This document shows positions 16,305 through 24,315 of a DNA stretch of 64,000 nt, in pieces. Each line of letters begins with the position of its first letter. Position 1 is the first letter of the stretch. This DNA comes from Sphingomonas sp. FARSPH (GTDB lineage Bacteria; Pseudomonadota; Alphaproteobacteria; Sphingomonadales; Sphingomonadaceae): NCBI RefSeq assembly GCF_003355005.1, contig NZ_CP029985.1, positions 1-64,000 of the forward strand, written 5' to 3'. The position numbers were made by a program, and so were the translations under genes. The notes beneath the pieces are model-generated. The model worked only from the letters and a program-made list of their open reading frames with translations, did not search any database and was not told the DNA's origin.

Positions 16305-17567
16305 TTACCGCGCCGACCGTTCCAGCGCGATGTCGGCGTAGCGGCCGAATTCGTTGCGGGCGATCGCGCGGTTATGGACCTCGTCCGGGCCGTCGGCGAA
16401 GCGCAGCGTGCGGACCGCGGCCCATTCGTGGGCGAGCTTGAAGTCCTGGCTGACGCCGCCGCCGCCATGCGCCTGGATCGCATCGTCGAGGATCTGCAAC
16501 GCCATCGTCGGCGCCTGAACCTTGATCATCGCGATTTCCAGCTGCGCGGCCTTGTTGCCCGCCTTGTCCATCATGTCCGCGGCCTTGAGGCAGAGCAGGC
16601 GCGTCATCTCGATATCGATGCGCGCGCGGGCGATGCGCTGTTCCCAGACCGAATGATCGGCGATCCGCTTGCCGAAGGCGACGCGGGTGAGCAGACGTTT
16701 CGCCATCGCCTCGATCGCCTCCTCGGCGACGCCGATCGTACGCATGCAATGGTGGATGCGGCCCGGCCCGAGCCGCCCCTGGGCGATCTCGAACCCGCGC
16801 CCTTCGCCGAGCAGCATGTTCTCGACGGGCACGCGCACGTTGTCGAGCCGCACCTGGCCGTGACCGTGCGGCGCATGGTCGTAGCCATAGACGGTGAGCA
16901 TGCGCTCGATCGTGACGCCCGGCGCGTCCATCGGCATCAGGATCATGCTCTGCTGCTGGTGGCGCTTCGCCTCGGTATCGGTCTTGCCCATGACGATCGC
17001 GACCTTGCAGCGCGGATCGCCGACGCCGCTCGACCACCATTTAGTGCCGTTGATGACGTAATGGTCGCCGTCGCGGACGATCCGCGTTTCGATGTTGGTC
17101 GCGTCGGACGAGGCGACGGCGGGTTCGGTCATCAAAAAGGCGGAACGGATCTCGCCGTGCATCAACGGGTGCAGCCACTGGTCCTTGTGCGCGCGCGTGC
17201 CGTAGCGATTGAGCACCTCCATATTGCCGGTGTCGGGTGCCGAACAGTTGAAGCATTCCGACGCCCAGCCGATCCGGCCCATCTCCTCCGCGCACAAGGC
17301 ATATTCGAGGTTGGTGAGCTGTTCGCCCTCGAACGCGAAGCTGTCGTCGACGGGCGGCATGCCCGAATGCGGCGGCATGAAGAAATTCCACAGGCCGGCG
17401 GCCTTGGCCCTGGCCTTCACCTCTTCGATGACGGGAATGACCTTCCACCGGTCGCCGTCATGTTCCTGCGCGAGATAGTCAGCGTGGCGCGGGCGGATTT
17501 CCGCATCGATGAAGGCGCGTACCCGATCCCGGAAATAGGTCTCGCGCTCGTTGAGGGTAAAATCCAT
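16305..17567 (-). CDS. Acyl-CoA dehydrogenase, ACAD10/11-like
   Basis: A 420-residue dehydrogenase starting MDFTLNERETYFRDRVRAFI. It has the substrate/FAD segment AFLMTEPAVASSDATNIET, YVINGTKWWSSG, GRLGPGRIHHCMR, QAHGGGGVSQDF, and the C-terminal ADGPDEVHNRAIARNEFGRY. The DGPDEVH ending distinguishes the ACAD10/11/FadE-like group from the GTSEIQ enzymes elsewhere in the window. With the APH-like kinase gene downstream it recreates as separate genes what human ACAD10/11 carry as one polypeptide. A phosphorylated 4-hydroxyacyl-CoA or a similar intermediate is a reasonable substrate hypothesis. It is divergent from the double TetR gene. Confidence 0.91.
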   Translation of the reverse strand: MDFTLNERETYFRDRVRAFIDAEIRPRHADYLAQEHDGDRWKVIPVIEEVKARAKAAGLWNFFMPPHSGMPPVDDSFAFEGEQLTNLEYALCAEEMGRIGWASECFNCSAPDTGNMEVLNRYGTRAHKDQWLHPLMHGEIRSAFLMTEPAVASSDATNIETRIVRDGDHYVINGTKWWSSGVGDPRCKVAIVMGKTDTEAKRHQQQSMILMPMDAPGVTIERMLTVYGYDHAPHGHGQVRLDNVRVPVENMLLGEGRGFEIAQGRLGPGRIHHCMRTIGVAEEAIEAMAKRLLTRVAFGKRIADHSVWEQRIARARIDIEMTRLLCLKAADMMDKAGNKAAQLEIAMIKVQAPTMALQILDDAIQAHGGGGVSQDFKLAHEWAAVRTLRFADGPDEVHNRAIARNEFGRYADIALERSAR

Positions 17568-17687
17568 GACGCTCCTCGTCCCGCTATCGCTTTGGCGACG
17601 ACTTACGCCATACCGGATATTCGGTAAAGCCTTCCTCGCGCGTGCCGGAGCCGATTTTACGCAGCGTCGGGCCAGGGTCGAAAAAAC

Positions 17688-17718
17688 ACTGTTTCCTCGA
17701 AAGCGCGGTTGATACAGT
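17688..17718. promoter_or_regulatory. Candidate operator ahead of the double-TetR gene
   Basis: ACTGTTTCC at 17688-17696 and GATACAGTC at 17711-17719 form an imperfect inverted pair directly before the regulator start codon at 17725. They lie in the divergent spacer shared with the acyl-CoA dehydrogenase. The right half is identical over nine bases to that at 5546. The position suits autoregulation by a TetR protein. Confidence 0.42.
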
Positions 17719-17724
17719 CGCGCG

Positions 17725-18978
17725 ATGACGGACGCGGGGGCGCCCACGCAGGTGGGAATCGGAGACGAGGAAACGGGCACCAAGCGGTTCCGCGCCAAGC
17801 GGGACGCGATCCTCTCCGCCGCCGCCGAGGCGATCAACGAACAGAGCGCGAAGGGCATGACCTTCGCCGACGTCGCGCGCCGCGTTGGGCTGAACACGAC
17901 CAGCGTCACCTATTATTTCAAGCGCAAGGAAGACCTGGCCGCCGCCGCGTTCGAACATACGATCGACCTGCTGCTCGCGATGCTCGACACCGCGGCGGCG
18001 GAAGCGACGCCCGAGGCGCGGGTGCGGCGCTTCCTGGCGCTCAACATGGTACGGCTGGCGCGCGTCCAGCGCGGCGAGGAGCGCGCGATGGCGGTGCTGT
18101 CCGACCTGCGCGCGAGCGAGGAGCCCAACCGCAGCCGGTTGATGAACCGGTGGCGCGAGGTGTTCCGGCGGACGCGCGCGCTGTGGGGTGCGACGCCGAC
18201 GCGCGCGCATACCGACCTGCACGGCGCGCGCGCGCACGTCCTGCTGGAAAACGTCTTCTGGTTGCCCGCGTGGATCGACCGGTACGAGCCCGACCAGTAT
18301 GACCGGGTCGAGGCGCGGTTGATGGACGTGTTCGCCCGGGGGGTCGCCGGCGGGCGCGTCGATTGGGCACCTGCGACGATCGACCTGGCGCATGCGGAGA
18401 CGGAGCCGGGACGCGCGGCCTTCCTGCTCGCGGCGACGCGGCTGATCAACGAACTGGGCTATCGTGGCGCGTCGGTGCAGCGGATCGCGGCGGAGCTCAA
18501 CGTTACCAAGGGCAGCTTCTACCACCATCTCGACGCCAAGGACGATCTGGTGATCGCCTGTTACCGGCGCAGCTTCGACACGATTTCCGACGCGCAACGG
18601 ATAGCGGATGCACAGGGCGGCAGCCAGTGGCAGCGGCTTGCGAGCACGATCGCGACGCTGCTCGACATCCAGTTCGCCGAGCGCGCGCCGTTGCTGCGCA
18701 CGACCGCGCTGAGCGGGCTGCCCGCCGATGTCCGGTCGGCGATGGTCGACCGGTCGAACCGGATCGCACGCCGCTTCGCGGGCACGATGATGGACGGGAT
18801 CGCGGAAGGGTCGATCCGCGCGGTCGACGCGCTGATCGCGGCGCAGGCGCTGATGGCGTTGCAGAATGCCGCGTTCGACATGCGCAAATGGGCCGCCGCG
18901 ATGCGGCGCGACCGGGCGATCGCCATCTATGCCTCGACGATCCTGTTCGGCATGTTCGATGACCGCGCGATCGGCTGA
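17725..18978 (+). CDS. Tandem-domain TetR family regulator
   Basis: A 417-residue protein with two complete TetR-type helix-turn-helix modules. The first, at about 46-66, reads TFADVARRVGLNTTSVTYYF. The second, at about 249-267, reads ASVQRIAAELNVTKGSFYHH. Each is followed by a helical ligand-binding-like region. Ordinary TetR proteins are about 200 residues with one such domain, so this is a fusion or internal duplication. It is divergent from the ACAD10/11-like gene and preceded by an inverted ACTGT motif. It is the obvious candidate repressor of the acyl-CoA catabolic region, probably responding to an acyl-CoA. Confidence 0.88.
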   Translation: MTDAGAPTQVGIGDEETGTKRFRAKRDAILSAAAEAINEQSAKGMTFADVARRVGLNTTSVTYYFKRKEDLAAAAFEHTIDLLLAMLDTAAAEATPEARVRRFLALNMVRLARVQRGEERAMAVLSDLRASEEPNRSRLMNRWREVFRRTRALWGATPTRAHTDLHGARAHVLLENVFWLPAWIDRYEPDQYDRVEARLMDVFARGVAGGRVDWAPATIDLAHAETEPGRAAFLLAATRLINELGYRGASVQRIAAELNVTKGSFYHHLDAKDDLVIACYRRSFDTISDAQRIADAQGGSQWQRLASTIATLLDIQFAERAPLLRTTALSGLPADVRSAMVDRSNRIARRFAGTMMDGIAEGSIRAVDALIAAQALMALQNAAFDMRKWAAAMRRDRAIAIYASTILFGMFDDRAIG

Positions 18979-19135
18979 GCCAGGAGACGCATTCTGCCGA
19001 GCGGCTTGCGCCGATAAGTTCCCGCGCCATCATTAATTTTCTGCTTAGGGTGCGGATGTTGTCCTTCGGCATCGTCATCGGGACAGAGGGGCGAGCCGAC
19101 GACGTCGCCCGCCGCAAGGAGCCGAGACGCGACGC

Positions 19136-19660
19136 ATGACCGAGACGATCAAGCCGCCCCCCGCCCAATTCCTGCGTGACGACGTGATCCGCGGCGGTAT
19201 GGACCTCCTGTTGTTCGCGCATAAATCGCACCTGCGCCATTCGGATGCGGAGCTTGCCGCATTGGGGCTGGGCCGCGCGCATCACCGCTGCCTGTATTTC
19301 ATCGGCCGCCAGCCCAATCTGTCGGTGGGCGACCTGCTGGCGCTGCTCGGCGTCACCAAACAGTCGCTGGGACGCGTGCTGGGCGCGCTGCTCGAACGCG
19401 GGCTGGTCGAACAGCGGCCGGGCGAGACGGATCGTCGCCAGCGGCTGCTGCGCCTGACGCCGGCAGGCGAGGCGCTGGAGCAGCGGCTGTTCGTCGGGCT
19501 GCACCAGAATATGAGCCGCGCCTATGCGGCGTCGGGCGAGGAAGCGGTGGGCGGCTTCTGGACGATGATGCAGAATCTGATGAGCGACGAGGCGCAGCGC
19601 CAGTTCGCCGCCTTCCACGCCGTGCCCGCGCGTGCGAGCGAGATGGCCTCGGCGCACTGA
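19136..19660 (+). CDS. MarR family transcriptional regulator
   Basis: A 174-residue winged-helix protein. The recognition region NLSVGDLLALLGVTKQSLGRVLGALLERGLVEQRPGETDRRQRLLRLT (about 60-108) contains the DxRx wing signature of MarR proteins. A C-terminal helical dimerisation segment follows. It starts at the ATG at 19136 after a GC-rich leader. It faces the minus-strand acyl-CoA dehydrogenase pair across a likely terminator, so its targets are not obvious. It resembles PetP-type MarR proteins of alphaproteobacteria in overall layout, but no petR partner is adjacent. Confidence 0.85.
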   Translation: MTETIKPPPAQFLRDDVIRGGMDLLLFAHKSHLRHSDAELAALGLGRAHHRCLYFIGRQPNLSVGDLLALLGVTKQSLGRVLGALLERGLVEQRPGETDRRQRLLRLTPAGEALEQRLFVGLHQNMSRAYAASGEEAVGGFWTMMQNLMSDEAQRQFAAFHAVPARASEMASAH

Positions 19661-19665
19661 GCCTC

Positions 19666-19691
19666 GGGCGGCGCAGGGGCCGCCCCGTTTT
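19666..19691 (+). terminator. Rho-independent terminator after the marR gene
   Basis: GGGCGGC at 19666-19672 pairs perfectly with GCCGCCC at 19679-19685 around a six-base loop. It is followed by CGTTTTGTT, a short T-run. It lies six bases after the MarR stop codon, between convergent genes. Confidence 0.7.
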
Positions 19692-19731
19692 GTTATCCGA
19701 AGCGGAGCCGGATCGGCCCCGCCCCTCACCC

Positions 19732-20799
19732 TCAATAGCCGGTGAGGCGGCCGAAGCGGTCGCGGTGCCAGGCGGCGTTGCCCCACATCGCCTCCAGCAC
19801 CGCAGCGCGCTTCAGGTAGAAGCCGGCGTGGTGTTCGTCGGTCATGCCGATGCCGCCGTGCAGCTGCACCATCTCGCGGCTGACGAGCTTCGTCGTCTCG
19901 CCCCCTACCGCCTTGGCGAGGCTGACCGCCTGCGCGACGTCGGACCGGCCCGCGTCGATCGCCTCGAGCGCGCTTTCGACGACGGAGCGCATCAGTTCGA
20001 GCTCGGTGAACATCTTCGCCATGCGATGCTGCAGTGCCTGGAAGGTGCTGAGCGGCTGGCCGAACTGGACGCGCGTCTTGAGATAGGCGTTGGTGTCGGC
20101 GAACGCCTGGTTGGCGAGGCCGAGCATCTCGGCGGTGACCAATGCGGTCGCGCGGTCGCAGGCGGCGGCGGTGAGATCGGGGCCGCCGAGCCGGATCGCG
20201 GGCGCGGCGTCGAAGCGGACGTCGGCGTGGCTGCGGCTGTCCGCCATCCGCCGCGGGGTGCGCGTGATGCCCTCTTCCCCGGTGACCAAGTACAGGCCGT
20301 CCGCGGCCGCGACGACGAAGGCGTGCGCGCCGTCACCCTCCGCGACGAACGCCTTGCCGCCCGTCAGGCGGCCGTCGGACACGGTCGTCGCGAGCGCGTC
20401 GGGGGCGTGTAAGGGCCCTTCGTCGACGGCGAGCGCGACGATCGTATCGCCGCCGGCGATGCGGGGCAGCCATTCGGCCTGCGCCGCCGCGTCGCCGCCG
20501 CGCGCGATCGCGCTGGCGGCCGCGGCGCAGGCGGCGAGCGGCGTCGCGGTCAGCGTGCGGCCGAGCTGTTCGAGGACGAGGCCGAGCGAGAGGTAGCCCA
20601 TACCCGCGCCGCCATGCTCTTCCGGCACGACGATACCGGGCCAGCCCATCGCGCCGACCTCTGTCCAGACGGCGGCGTCGAACCCGGCGGGCGGCGCGGC
20701 GTTGCGCAGCGCGCGAAAGGCGGTGACGGGAGATTCCTTGTCGGTCCAGCTCTGCGCCATGTCGCGCAGCATCGTCTGGTCTTCGGTCAGAACGGCCAT
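19732..20799 (-). CDS. Acyl-CoA dehydrogenase, short subunit of pair 2
   Basis: A 355-residue protein starting MAVLTEDQTMLRDMAQSW. The conserved VQLHGGIGMTDEHHAGFYLKR lies near the end, and the C-terminus WHRDRFGRLTGY lacks the usual G-T/S-x-E-I-Q flavin motif. It is clearly the same type as the 10215-11342 product. The gene lies 31 bp downstream of a full-length dehydrogenase gene on the same strand, again suggesting a two-polypeptide enzyme. The order here is long then short, as in pair 1. Confidence 0.88.
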   Translation of the reverse strand: MAVLTEDQTMLRDMAQSWTDKESPVTAFRALRNAAPPAGFDAAVWTEVGAMGWPGIVVPEEHGGAGMGYLSLGLVLEQLGRTLTATPLAACAAAASAIARGGDAAAQAEWLPRIAGGDTIVALAVDEGPLHAPDALATTVSDGRLTGGKAFVAEGDGAHAFVVAAADGLYLVTGEEGITRTPRRMADSRSHADVRFDAAPAIRLGGPDLTAAACDRATALVTAEMLGLANQAFADTNAYLKTRVQFGQPLSTFQALQHRMAKMFTELELMRSVVESALEAIDAGRSDVAQAVSLAKAVGGETTKLVSREMVQLHGGIGMTDEHHAGFYLKRAAVLEAMWGNAAWHRDRFGRLTGY

Positions 20800-20830
20800 A
20801 TGCGTAGCTCCGATTGCCGCGGGCGCGGGA

Positions 20831-22060
20831 TCATTGGTGGTCGAGCATCCCGAGGATGCGCTTGGCGACGATATTGTTCTGGATTTCGGTCGAGCCGCCG
20901 TAGATCGACACCGCCTTGCCCCACAGCCAGGTGCGGGTCTGCGTCAGTTCTTCTTCGGTGAACCCCTCGCCTTCCCAGCCCAGGCCATTCATCCCCATGA
21001 TTTCAATCGCCAGTTCGGCGCGCTCCTGCGTGATGCGCGCGCCGACGTTCTTCATGATCGAAGAGGCCGCGGACGGCCCCGCCTGCGCCTTCGCCTCCAG
21101 CGCGGCGCGGCGCAGCGTCGCGGCGAAGGCGCGCACGTCCATGTCGTGGCGGATCAGCCGCGCGCGCAGGTCCGCATCCGCGAGCCGCCCGTCGGCGTCG
21201 ACGCCGCGATTGTGTTTGGCGATGTCGCCGAGCGGCTTGCCCGCGAGCAGCCGCCCGGTCGAGCCGCCGCCCGACAGGCTGAAACGTTCGTGCTGGAGCA
21301 GGCGCTTGCCGATCGTCCAGCCTTCGCCCTCGCGGCCAACGAGATTTTCCTTGGGCACGACGACGTCGGTGAAGAAGGTTTCGCAGAAGGGCGAGGCGCC
21401 GGAAATCAGGCGGATCGGCTTCACCTCGACGCCGGGCGCGTGCATGTCGATGAGCAGGAAGCTGATCCCCTCATGCTTCTTCGTCCTGTCGGTGCGGACG
21501 AGGGCGAAGCATTTGTCCGCCCACTGGCCGCCGCTGGTCCACGTCTTCTGCCCGTTGACCACATAATGGTCGCCGCGATCCTCGGCGAAGGTCTGGAGGT
21601 TGGCGAGGTCGGAGCCGGCGCCGGGTTCGGAATAGCCCTGGCACCAGCGCACCGCGCCGCGCGCGATGGCGGGGATATGTTCGCGCTTCTGCGCCTCGCT
21701 GCCATATTCGAGCAGGGTCGGGCCGAACATCATCACGCCCATGCCGCCGATCGGATTCCATGCGCCGATCCGCGCCATCTCGTCCGCCAGCACGCGCGCC
21801 TCGCCGCGCGACAGACCGCCGCCGCCATAGTCGCGCGGCCAGGTAGGGACGCCCCAGCCCTTGTCCCCCATCGCCTCGCGCCAGCGGCGCTGGTCGTCCG
21901 TCTCCTCGCCCGGCCCCTCGACCGCGGACATCGCATTGTCCTTGTGCGCGAGCGCGGGCGGAAAATGCGCGGCGAGCCAGTCGCGCACCTCCGCCCGGAA
22001 GGCGGCGTGCGGGTCGGCGGGGGCACCGGGGGCAAGCGACGGGTCGGCTACGGTGGCCAT
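20831..22060 (-). CDS. Acyl-CoA dehydrogenase, long subunit of pair 2
   Basis: A dehydrogenase of about 409 residues with WCQGYSEPGAGSDLANLQT in the FAD/substrate region, VNGQKTWTSGGQWADKCF, and the terminal SIYGGSTEIQNNIVAKRILG. The ATG at 22060 sits eight bases after AGGAG. An ATG two codons earlier is too close to that site. At the MCAD-type catalytic-Glu position the alignment shows Gly, as in pair 1, so the catalytic base is probably elsewhere or contributed differently. It is divergent from a drug-transporter-like MFS gene. Confidence 0.91.
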   Translation of the reverse strand: MATVADPSLAPGAPADPHAAFRAEVRDWLAAHFPPALAHKDNAMSAVEGPGEETDDQRRWREAMGDKGWGVPTWPRDYGGGGLSRGEARVLADEMARIGAWNPIGGMGVMMFGPTLLEYGSEAQKREHIPAIARGAVRWCQGYSEPGAGSDLANLQTFAEDRGDHYVVNGQKTWTSGGQWADKCFALVRTDRTKKHEGISFLLIDMHAPGVEVKPIRLISGASPFCETFFTDVVVPKENLVGREGEGWTIGKRLLQHERFSLSGGGSTGRLLAGKPLGDIAKHNRGVDADGRLADADLRARLIRHDMDVRAFAATLRRAALEAKAQAGPSAASSIMKNVGARITQERAELAIEIMGMNGLGWEGEGFTEEELTQTRTWLWGKAVSIYGGSTEIQNNIVAKRILGMLDHQ

Positions 22061-22228
22061 CGGCATCTCTCCTGACCCGATTCAGAAGATCGGGTATGGC
22101 GACGGGCATCGCATGGAATGTGAGGCCATGTAAACCGTCGGCGGCGGGCAACCCGCACGGATTTGGCCCCGCCAGCATACAACGATACAGGATGGCGCGA
22201 CGCCACGGCGGCAATGGGGGATAAGCGG

Positions 22229-23455
22229 ATGAAGTTCGGACATCGCGCGGTGCCGATCGTGCTGGCCGCGGTGGTGGTGGACGTGATCGGGCTGGGCATC
22301 GTCATGCCCGTGCTGCCCGCGCTGGTCACGCATCTGGGCCATATGGACCTGGCACACGCAACGCGCGTGTCGGGGTGGTTGCTGGCGGTCTTCGCCATCG
22401 GCCAGTTCTTCGCCGGGCCGGTGCTCGGCAACCTTGGCGACCGGTTCGGGCGACGGCCGGTGCTGATCGCGTCGATGGCGGCGTTCAGCCTGGACTATCT
22501 GCTGATGGCGGCGGCGCCGACGCTGGCGTGGCTGTTCGTCGGGCGCGCGATCGCAGGCATCGCGGGCGCGACCTTCGGGCCCGCGGGGGCGGTAATCGCG
22601 GACACGACGCCGGTGGAGCGGCGCGGCGCGGTGTTCGGCCTGCTGGGCGCGGCGTTCGGCATCGGCTTCATCCTCGGCCCCGCGCTTGGCGGCCTGTCCG
22701 CCGCCTGGGGCACGCGCGCGCCGTTCATCGTCGCCGCCGCGCTCGCCGCGGCGAATGCGCTGGCGATGGCGATGTTCCTGCCCGAAACGCTGGCGCGCGA
22801 GAACCGGCGACCGTTCCGGCTGCGCGACGCGCATGTCATCGGCGCGTTCCGCCCGCTGTTCGCGGCGGGCAACGCGACGCCGTTGCTGGTGGCGTGGTTC
22901 CTGTGGCAGCTGGGCGGCACGGTCTATCCCGCGACCTGGTCGTTCTGGGCGGCGATCCGCTTCGGCTGGGATGCCAAGGCGATCGGGCTCAGCCTCGCCT
23001 GGGTCGGACTGCTCAGCGTTGTCGTGCAGGTCGGGCTCACCCAACGCGTGTTCGCCCGCATCGGCGAGCGCAAGGCGGCGATCGTCGGCCTCGCCTGCGC
23101 CACCGCGACGCTCTTCGCCTACGCTTTCACGACGAAGGGGTGGCAGGTCTACGCCTTCTTCCTCGTCGGCTGCCTCGGCGCCTTCGCCTATCCCGCGCTC
23201 AATGCGACGCTGTCGCGGATGGTCGATGCGACGCGGCAGGGATCGTTGCAGGGCGGAATCGGATCGATGAACTCGGTCGCGGCCATCACAGGTCCGCTGA
23301 TCGCGGCGCAGAGCCTGGGCTGGGGCGCGGCGCACGGGTTCGACGGCGCCGCATTCGTCGTCGCCGCCGTCCTGATGGGCAGCGCCGCGGCGATCATCGC
23401 GCTACGCGTGCCGGAACCTCGCTCAGCGCAACAGGAAATCCTTGTAACGCGTTGA
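22229..23455 (+). CDS. MFS transporter, TetA/TCR-like
   Basis: A 408-residue twelve-helix major facilitator starting MKFGHRAVPIVLAAVVVDVIGLGIVMP. The loop-2/3 signature GNLGDRFGRRPVL (about 68-80) and the N-domain segment GPAGAVIADTTPVERRGAVFGLLGAAFGIGFILGPALGG match the TetA-type DHA1 group. In that group proton-driven export of tetracycline or other hydrophobic compounds is typical. The ATG at 22229 follows GGGGGA at good spacing; earlier in-frame ATGs add a hydrophilic leader. Tetracycline export is not proven. Export of a pathway intermediate or sugar is possible, as many environmental members are uncharacterised. Confidence 0.88.
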   Translation: MKFGHRAVPIVLAAVVVDVIGLGIVMPVLPALVTHLGHMDLAHATRVSGWLLAVFAIGQFFAGPVLGNLGDRFGRRPVLIASMAAFSLDYLLMAAAPTLAWLFVGRAIAGIAGATFGPAGAVIADTTPVERRGAVFGLLGAAFGIGFILGPALGGLSAAWGTRAPFIVAAALAAANALAMAMFLPETLARENRRPFRLRDAHVIGAFRPLFAAGNATPLLVAWFLWQLGGTVYPATWSFWAAIRFGWDAKAIGLSLAWVGLLSVVVQVGLTQRVFARIGERKAAIVGLACATATLFAYAFTTKGWQVYAFFLVGCLGAFAYPALNATLSRMVDATRQGSLQGGIGSMNSVAAITGPLIAAQSLGWGAAHGFDGAAFVVAAVLMGSAAAIIALRVPEPRSAQQEILVTR

Positions 23456-24145
23456 TCAGTCGCTGATCGTCCAGCCCTGCGCACTGCGGCCCCGCACGCC
23501 TTGCTGCGCGGCGAGCAAGGTCTGGTAACTGCCGGCCGGCGGCGTCGCCTGCGCTATGTACACGGTGTCGACTGCCCGTGCCGGCGTGGCAATCACAGGC
23601 ATTAGAGCGGCGGGGGTCACGGCGACCCGTTGCATGGCCGCGACGCGGCGCACGTCGCCCTGCATCGCCACACGGTCGGTGGTGAAGGCGTGGAATTCCT
23701 GCCCCGCCGCGAAGCGCGCATGCTGCCCCTTGACGAACACGCCCGCAACCAGTCCGCCGAACGCGACCGCGCCGATCGTCGCGGCGGTCGCGCCCTTGCC
23801 ATCGGCGCGGAACCGCCCGGTGACGGGGATCGATCGCCCGTCGAGATCGAGCGCGCGCAACGCGATCTCGAGCTTCCCCGACCTGCCATAGGCGCCCTTG
23901 CCGGTGCGCAGCGCGATTTCGCCGGTGCCGGGCGTGCCGCGAGGGATGACGATCCGGCCATCGGCGACGATGTCGCGACTGACCGTCACGCCGAACCGCT
24001 GGCCGACCCTCGCCCCTGCCGACGACAGATCCTGGTCCAGCGTCACCGGGACGTCGGTGTGCGCGGGCAGCACCCGGTCCTGCGCCTGCGCGATCTGCGC
24101 CGCACCGAGCGCCAGCGCAGCCGCCATCCAAAATCGTGCCGTCAT
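23456..24145 (-). CDS. Exported protein of unknown function
   Basis: A 229-residue protein with a clear signal peptide (MTARFWMAAALALGAAQIAQAQ, cleavage near AQA-QD). The mature part is rich in short beta-strand-like segments: VPVTLDQDLSSAGARVGQRFGVTVSRDI, then IPRGTPGTGEIALRTGKG. A hydrophobic glycine-rich stretch (ATIGAVAFGGLVAGVF) near 125-140 may be a buried hairpin. The pattern of a small ligand-resisting beta domain with RVGQRFGVTVSRD recalls periplasmic proteins with SH3- or RcnB-like folds, but I do not recognise a named family. It converges with the MFS gene; their stop codons abut. Confidence 0.75.
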   Translation of the reverse strand: MTARFWMAAALALGAAQIAQAQDRVLPAHTDVPVTLDQDLSSAGARVGQRFGVTVSRDIVADGRIVIPRGTPGTGEIALRTGKGAYGRSGKLEIALRALDLDGRSIPVTGRFRADGKGATAATIGAVAFGGLVAGVFVKGQHARFAAGQEFHAFTTDRVAMQGDVRRVAAMQRVAVTPAALMPVIATPARAVDTVYIAQATPPAGSYQTLLAAQQGVRGRSAQGWTISD

Positions 24146-24214
24146 GTCCCCGCGATCCCATCCCGTTCGATCGGCGAAGGGTGAAGCCTGTGGGTTGGCA
24201 GGAGGTGAAACGAT

Positions 24215-24304
24215 ATGCTGAACGCCGTGACAACCACCGGCACGGCAACCCCATATGCTCCGTTTCGAAGATTGCGTATGGCCAGCAACGACATTTCACC
24301 CTAG
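24215..24304 (+). CDS. Possible 29-residue leader ORF
   Basis: An ATG at 24215 lies seven bases after AGGAGGTG, a near-perfect Shine-Dalgarno sequence and the strongest in this part of the window. It opens 29 codons (MLNAVTTTGTATPYAPFRRL and nine more), ending at TAG 11 bases before the thioesterase ATG. The peptide has no recognisable feature. It could be a translated leader that couples or attenuates the thioesterase gene, or a chance frame in promoter DNA. Confidence 0.3.
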   Translation: MLNAVTTTGTATPYAPFRRLRMASNDISP

Positions 24305-24315
24305 CCTTTCGGCCC

